A stretch of 7,285 nucleotides of DNA from JBEKJU01 sp050011095 (GTDB lineage: Bacteria > Desulfobacterota > Syntrophorhabdia > Syntrophorhabdales > WCHB1-27), in contig JBEKJU010000185.1 in assembly GCA_050011095.1 (NCBI GenBank), positions 1 to 7,285 of the forward strand. The letters run 5' to 3'. Positions 4,861-7,285 of the stretch are shown here, piece after piece. Every line of letters begins with the position of its first letter. Within the stretch, counting starts at the first letter, position 1. The notes below the pieces were generated by a model that ran no database searches, was not told the origin of the DNA, and was given only the letters and a program-made list of their open reading frames with translations. The translations under genes were made by a program, and so were the position numbers.

Positions 4861-5631
4861 TCACGTGTCTGAGACAGCCTCCCCCGGCCTCATGTATTTC
4901 TCGAACTCCGCAACGTGGGCTTCGAGAATTGTCACTTCTTCGTGGAGGTGGGTGGCCTTTGACGCCAGTTCCGGGTCCTTCGCCAGTTGCGATATGCGCC
5001 GGGAAAACCCCCCGATAATGGCTATGCTGTTCCGGAAATTGTGGACGGTCTGAGAAAGGATGGTTTCCTGCCGCCGGCAGGATGTCATGAGTTGCTTTAT
5101 GAGCTCTGCCCTTCCCAGAATGGCGCTGACAAGCTGGCCTATTACCTGGAGATATTCAAAATCCTCCTCCGAAATGGGACGGCCCTCCTGCCCCGAATCG
5201 ACAATCAACGCGCCCAATTTCCTTGTCTGCCCGGTTATCGGGTCCACATACGTCAGGGGAATGACAGATTTGATCTTGCTCGGTTGGGCCAGGCTATGTT
5301 TGTAGCCGTCCGTCTGCCGGGGGTCTGTCAGGTTTACCGCCCCACCCTTTCTTACGGCATCCCAGACGATACTCTCCCTATCGACCACAAGCTTGCCCAT
5401 GGGGCAACTGTGCGCGCCCGCCCAGAACCGGAGCCTCAGGTCATCCCCCTCAAGCAAGACACAGCGGCACCTTTTGCCGAGCCGGTCACAGAGCTGCGTA
5501 AGGACCGTCTCGACCACCTTCTCGGGCACCACGCTCGAACTGAGGAGACGGCTGGCCTCCAGGATGTCCCGGAAAGGGCCAGGAGCACCCATCTTTGTTC
5601 GTGGCTTTTTCCGACGCGCTTTTGCCGGCAT
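4861..5631 (-). CDS. GAF-domain protein with a histidine phosphoacceptor segment but no kinase ATPase domain
   Basis: A 256-aa cytosolic protein. A basic N-terminus (1-14) precedes a GAF domain at about 20-175: 'FRDILEASRLLSSSVVPEKVVETVLTQL' is the usual entry helix and 'PLTYVDPITGQTRKLGALIVDS' the central sheet. Residues 180-250 resemble the dimerisation/phosphoacceptor (HisKA/DHp) helices of histidine kinases: 'VHNFRNSIAIIGGFSRRI' matches the H-box HEIRNPLTAIGGFARR with H197 as candidate phospho-His, and 'LHEEVTILEAHVAEFEKYMRP' matches the second helix. The protein stops there. No N, G1 or G2 boxes follow, and none appear in any frame downstream, where the IclR relic lies. Cys77 near 'HSCPMGK' might contribute to a sensor pocket. 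The start ATG 5631 has AAGG nine bases upstream; Met14 is an alternative. Possible roles are phosphotransfer intermediate, dimerisation partner or truncated kinase. Confidence 0.85.
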   Translation of the reverse strand: MPAKARRKKPRTKMGAPGPFRDILEASRLLSSSVVPEKVVETVLTQLCDRLGKRCRCVLLEGDDLRLRFWAGAHSCPMGKLVVDRESIVWDAVRKGGAVNLTDPRQTDGYKHSLAQPSKIKSVIPLTYVDPITGQTRKLGALIVDSGQEGRPISEEDFEYLQVIGQLVSAILGRAELIKQLMTSCRRQETILSQTVHNFRNSIAIIGGFSRRISQLAKDPELASKATHLHEEVTILEAHVAEFEKYMRPGEAVSDT

Positions 5632-5655
5632 TTCGCGAATACCTTAACTATAGCC

Positions 5656-5684
5656 ATAGTACCACGTATTTCGCCTCCAGGCAA
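5656..5684 (-). promoter_or_regulatory. Promoter of the GAF/DHp gene with a small palindrome
   Basis: On the minus strand TTGCCT (5684-5679) and TACTAT (5661-5656) are separated by 17 bp, giving a start near 5649 and a leader of about 18 nt. ACTAT (5647-5651) and ATAGT (5656-5660) form a 5-4-5 inverted repeat over the -10 and start region, a possible operator. Confidence 0.4.
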
Positions 5685-5777
5685 TGGATAGAGGCAGCTA
5701 TTCCCCGGTTAGCCCCCTCTCCCGGCAGGTCCTGCCCAATCCCGGTTATCCTCTTTTTCTGTTTGCCTAATCAACTT

Positions 5778-5975
5778 GCGGATTCCTTGCAGCTTGCTGC
5801 AGGGAGAATCTTTTTCCGCTTCGCTCCGCCGGCAATTATTGGGACACCCACTTCGCGCGACCCACTGTGTGGGTACCCCGCGGTCGCCCCCTCTGCGGGC
5901 TTTGCCCGCAGAGACTCCCTGCTCAAAGACTCGCTCCGCTCGTTGTCTTGGATACCCTGCTGCAAGCAGCAGGGT
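5778..5975. repeat. Cluster of strong hairpins in the intergenic gap
   Basis: The gap 5632-6084 has no convincing gene; frames across it give low-complexity Arg/Pro/Ser translations. It contains four hairpins. GATTC (5781-5785) pairs with GAATC (5806-5810) around an inner CTTGCAGC/GCTGCAGG stem, followed by TTTTT and framed by GCGG/CCGC. ACCCAC (5860-5865) pairs with GTGGGT (5869-5874). CTCTGCGGGC (5891-5900) pairs perfectly with GCCCGCAGAG (5904-5913). ACCCTGCTGC (5954-5963) pairs perfectly with GCAGCAGGGT (5966-5975). The first and last are related in inverted orientation. The first could act as a rightward terminator, although no plus-strand gene precedes it. Confidence 0.7.
5841..5883 (+). 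repeat. Diverged core of the dispersed repeat, copy C
   Basis: On the minus strand this stretch carries CCGCGGGGTACCCAC and two further GGGT units, matching plus-strand 2398-2437 (CCGCGGCGGGTACCCAC and two GGGT units) with a one- or two-base gap. Copies B and C have the same orientation; copy A is inverted. The match is shorter and more diverged than that between A and B. Confidence 0.4.
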
Positions 5976-6084
5976 CATTTATTGAGGCTCACATGACGCG
6001 TATCACCGTTGTGATGGATCGGCAGATCGGATGGGAGAAGGGGCTCACCGGGAACGATAGCCTTGACCCTGTCTGCCCCGTCAC

Positions 6085-6972
6085 TCAAAAAAGCTCCCCA
6101 AAAAACTGTCTCATTGCCGCGAAGGAGCGTCTGTCCGCCTTCTCGTTATAGGCGACACCCTTCGACGGGTCGCTGCCTGACGCGGGGTTCGTGAAGCTGT
6201 GAACGGCCCCGCCATAGACGATCATCTGCCAGTCCGCCCCGGCCTTGCGCATCTCCCCCTCAAAGGCGAACCGTGCGGCCGGTGGGACAATCGGGTCATC
6301 CGCGCCCGTCAGGACGAGCACGCGCGGCCTTATGGATCGCGTCTCCCCAGGCGTCGGCGCATCCAGCCCGCCGTGGAAACTCACGACACCCGCCACGTCC
6401 GCATTGGCGCGCGCGAGCTCGAGCACGCTTGTCCCGCCGAAGCAGTAGCCGATGGCGACGAGGCGGGATGGGTCGGAGTAGCGGAAATTCCTGACCACCG
6501 CGAGGCCCGCGAGCGCCCTCGCCCGAAGGAGCTGCCTGTTCGACCGGTAGATGGCCGAGACCCGCGCCGCCTCCTCCCTGGTGGCCGGCCTTACGCCTTT
6601 GCCGTAGATGTCCGCGGCGAAGGCCACGTATCCCAGGGATGCGAGCTGTTCCACCCTCCCCCGCTCGTACGGCGTTATTCCCATCCACTCATGGATGACG
6701 AGGACGCCGGGCCGCCGGGCCTGGAATGCGTCGTCGTAAGCGAGGTAGCCCTCAAGGACGGTCGAGTCCTGGCTGTAGCGCACCGTCTCCGTCCGTATCG
6801 CGGCGCGCGCGGCAGGATTGCCCACGACGAGAAGCACGGCGCAGATGAGCGGCAAGAAAAGGAGGCATCTCGCGCACATGTCCCTCCGCGAGGAAGATAT
6901 TGCCCGGGAACCTCCGTCCACGGGGCCCCTCCCTCGCGGCCCCCGCATCGAGCCGCCAGCATGGCCTGTCAT
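6085..6972 (-). CDS. Secreted dienelactone-hydrolase-family protein
   Basis: A 295-aa alpha/beta-hydrolase of the dienelactone hydrolase family (Pfam DLH). The core spans about 62-295: 'GVLVIHEWMG' (89-98) with E95, nucleophile loop 'GYCFGG' (175-180) with C177, 'LTGADDPIVP' (221-230) with D226, and 'GGAVHSF' (254-260) with H258. These equal the Cys-Asp-His triad and the accessory Glu of Pseudomonas dienelactone hydrolase. Relatives hydrolyse lactones or esters; this substrate is unknown. Residues 33-57 are a hydrophobic export signal ending 'AARA', so it probably acts outside the cytoplasm. ATG 6972 has GGAGGT five bases upstream and is preferred. Met32 (6879) would give a standard Sec signal, with GGAGG only three to four bases away. 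The longer form adds a Gly/Arg-rich segment ending SSRRDM, faintly Tat-like. This gene has the highest G+C in the window. Confidence 0.9.
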   Translation of the reverse strand: MTGHAGGSMRGPRGRGPVDGGSRAISSSRRDMCARCLLFLPLICAVLLVVGNPAARAAIRTETVRYSQDSTVLEGYLAYDDAFQARRPGVLVIHEWMGITPYERGRVEQLASLGYVAFAADIYGKGVRPATREEAARVSAIYRSNRQLLRARALAGLAVVRNFRYSDPSRLVAIGYCFGGTSVLELARANADVAGVVSFHGGLDAPTPGETRSIRPRVLVLTGADDPIVPPAARFAFEGEMRKAGADWQMIVYGGAVHSFTNPASGSDPSKGVAYNEKADRRSFAAMRQFFGELF

Positions 6973-6977
6973 GGTTC

Positions 6978-7019
6978 ACCTCCCGTATCGTCTATCCGCC
7001 GGCCGGTCTTGCCCGGCGG
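6978..7019 (-). promoter_or_regulatory. Strong ribosome site and GC hairpin ahead of the hydrolase gene
   Basis: GGAGGT (6983-6978 on the minus strand) sits five bases before ATG 6972 and decides the start choice. Upstream, CCGCCGG (6996-7002) can pair with CCGGCGG (7013-7019) around a 10-nt loop, a stable hairpin in the leader about 13 bases before the ribosome site. No convincing -35/-10 pair was found. Confidence 0.5.
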
Positions 7020-7065
7020 CCTCACGTGTACTACGGCCCCTCTCACACCGAGTTGCGTTCGAAGG

Positions 7066-7166
7066 CAACCACCCACGCCTTCGGCGCGCCGACCCGCTCC
7101 GCGACACCCGCTCCGCTGGACCCGCCACGGGCGGCCTTGATGCGCCGACTCAGGCGTGGCGAAGAT
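7066..7166 (+). repeat. Dispersed palindrome-rich repeat, copy B
   Basis: This is the plus-strand partner of copy A (2363-2461, inverted). It contains a perfect 12-bp palindrome TCGGCGCGCCGA (7081-7092), a tandem pair of ACCCGCTCCGC (7092-7102 and 7106-7116), a CCGCC/GGCGG hairpin (7122-7134) and a long inverted repeat in which CCACGCCT (7073-7080) and TCGGCGC (7081-7087) match GCGCCGA and AGGCGTGG at 7142-7159, with three extra bases in the right arm. Such nested symmetry is typical of mobile or structured intergenic repeats. Confidence 0.65.
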
Positions 7167-7285
7167 AAGGGCTCGTCAGAAAATAAATGGGCCATCTGGC
7201 TCGTCCTTTTGTCCGCCCGCTTCGTTGCGAAAAGGTCATGTACATCCAGTACATTTGGCCTTTCCGCGCCTCGCCGATCGGCCAA
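7167..7285. repeat. Palindromic intergenic DNA running off the window end
   Basis: GGCTCGTC occurs twice (7170-7177, 7198-7205). An interrupted hairpin spans 7227-7267: GCG (7227-7229), AAAGG (7231-7235) and ATGTAC (7238-7243) pair with GTACAT (7249-7254), CCTTT (7259-7263) and CGC (7265-7267). A perfect palindrome GCCGATCGGC follows at 7273-7282. A minus-strand frame open from the window edge to 7043 crosses both this DNA and copy B; I consider it repeat-derived rather than a gene, but it is cut by the window edge. Confidence 0.55.

Noticed and set aside
4987..5691. 234-aa plus-strand frame opposite the GAF/DHp gene
   Set aside because: The minus-strand protein has recognisable GAF and H-box features and a promoter; this frame has none.
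5778..5975. CRISPR-like array
   Set aside because: The hairpins differ in sequence and spacing; there is no regularly repeated unit with equal spacers.
5595..6151. Several plus- and minus-strand frames of 64-133 codons in the hairpin-rich gap
   Set aside because: The translations are low-complexity products of the hairpin repeats, without start sites or domains.
6199..7140. 313-aa plus-strand frame opposite the hydrolase gene
   Set aside because: Long antisense frames are expected opposite very GC-rich genes. The translation is Arg/Pro/His-rich without domain features and runs into the repeat DNA.
7043..7285. 80-aa minus-strand frame open at the right edge
   Set aside because: It lies entirely in palindromic repeat DNA shared with copy A, where the frame is not kept, so it is likely repeat-derived. 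The window edge prevents a firm decision.

Overview
This window reads as a bacterial chromosome segment, most plausibly from an anaerobic member of the Desulfobacterota (old Deltaproteobacteria), perhaps a syntroph of the Syntrophorhabdus type. The hints are an HDOD/GGDEF signalling cluster, a GAF/histidine-kinase-like protein, an AdoK-type adenosine kinase, and palindrome-rich repeats between genes. No marker gene (rRNA, tRNA, ribosomal protein) is present, so the placement is tentative. No phage gene, intact insertion sequence, CRISPR array or RNA gene was seen.

Left part (1-2330, + strand): two hairpins, then an extended -10 promoter whose -35 box lies inside a perfect 14-bp palindrome. 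It drives three tightly packed genes: a 108-aa stand-alone module resembling the N-terminus of HD-GYP proteins, an HDOD protein that overlaps it by 26 bp and keeps a set of potential metal ligands, and a degenerate receiver fused to a GGDEF (GGDDF) domain. A weak terminator follows. Together they look like one signalling unit linked to cyclic di-GMP or metabolic signals.

Middle part (2360-4860): a dispersed repeat copy, then a minus-strand operon of a six-cysteine 107-aa protein of unknown function and an adenosine kinase, coupled through an overlap of stop codon and Shine-Dalgarno sequence. Its promoter sits back to back with a plus-strand promoter, and the two -35 boxes form one inverted repeat. 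The plus-strand promoter leads, after a 210-nt AT-richer leader, to a GNAT acetyltransferase. A decayed IclR-type regulator fragment follows.

Right part (4861-7285): a minus-strand GAF protein that ends just after a histidine phosphoacceptor (DHp-like) segment and has no ATPase domain; a 200-bp cluster of hairpins; a very GC-rich, secreted dienelactone-hydrolase-family protein on the minus strand; and a gene-free end made of palindromic repeat DNA. That DNA shares a repeat unit with the segments near 2400 and 5860.
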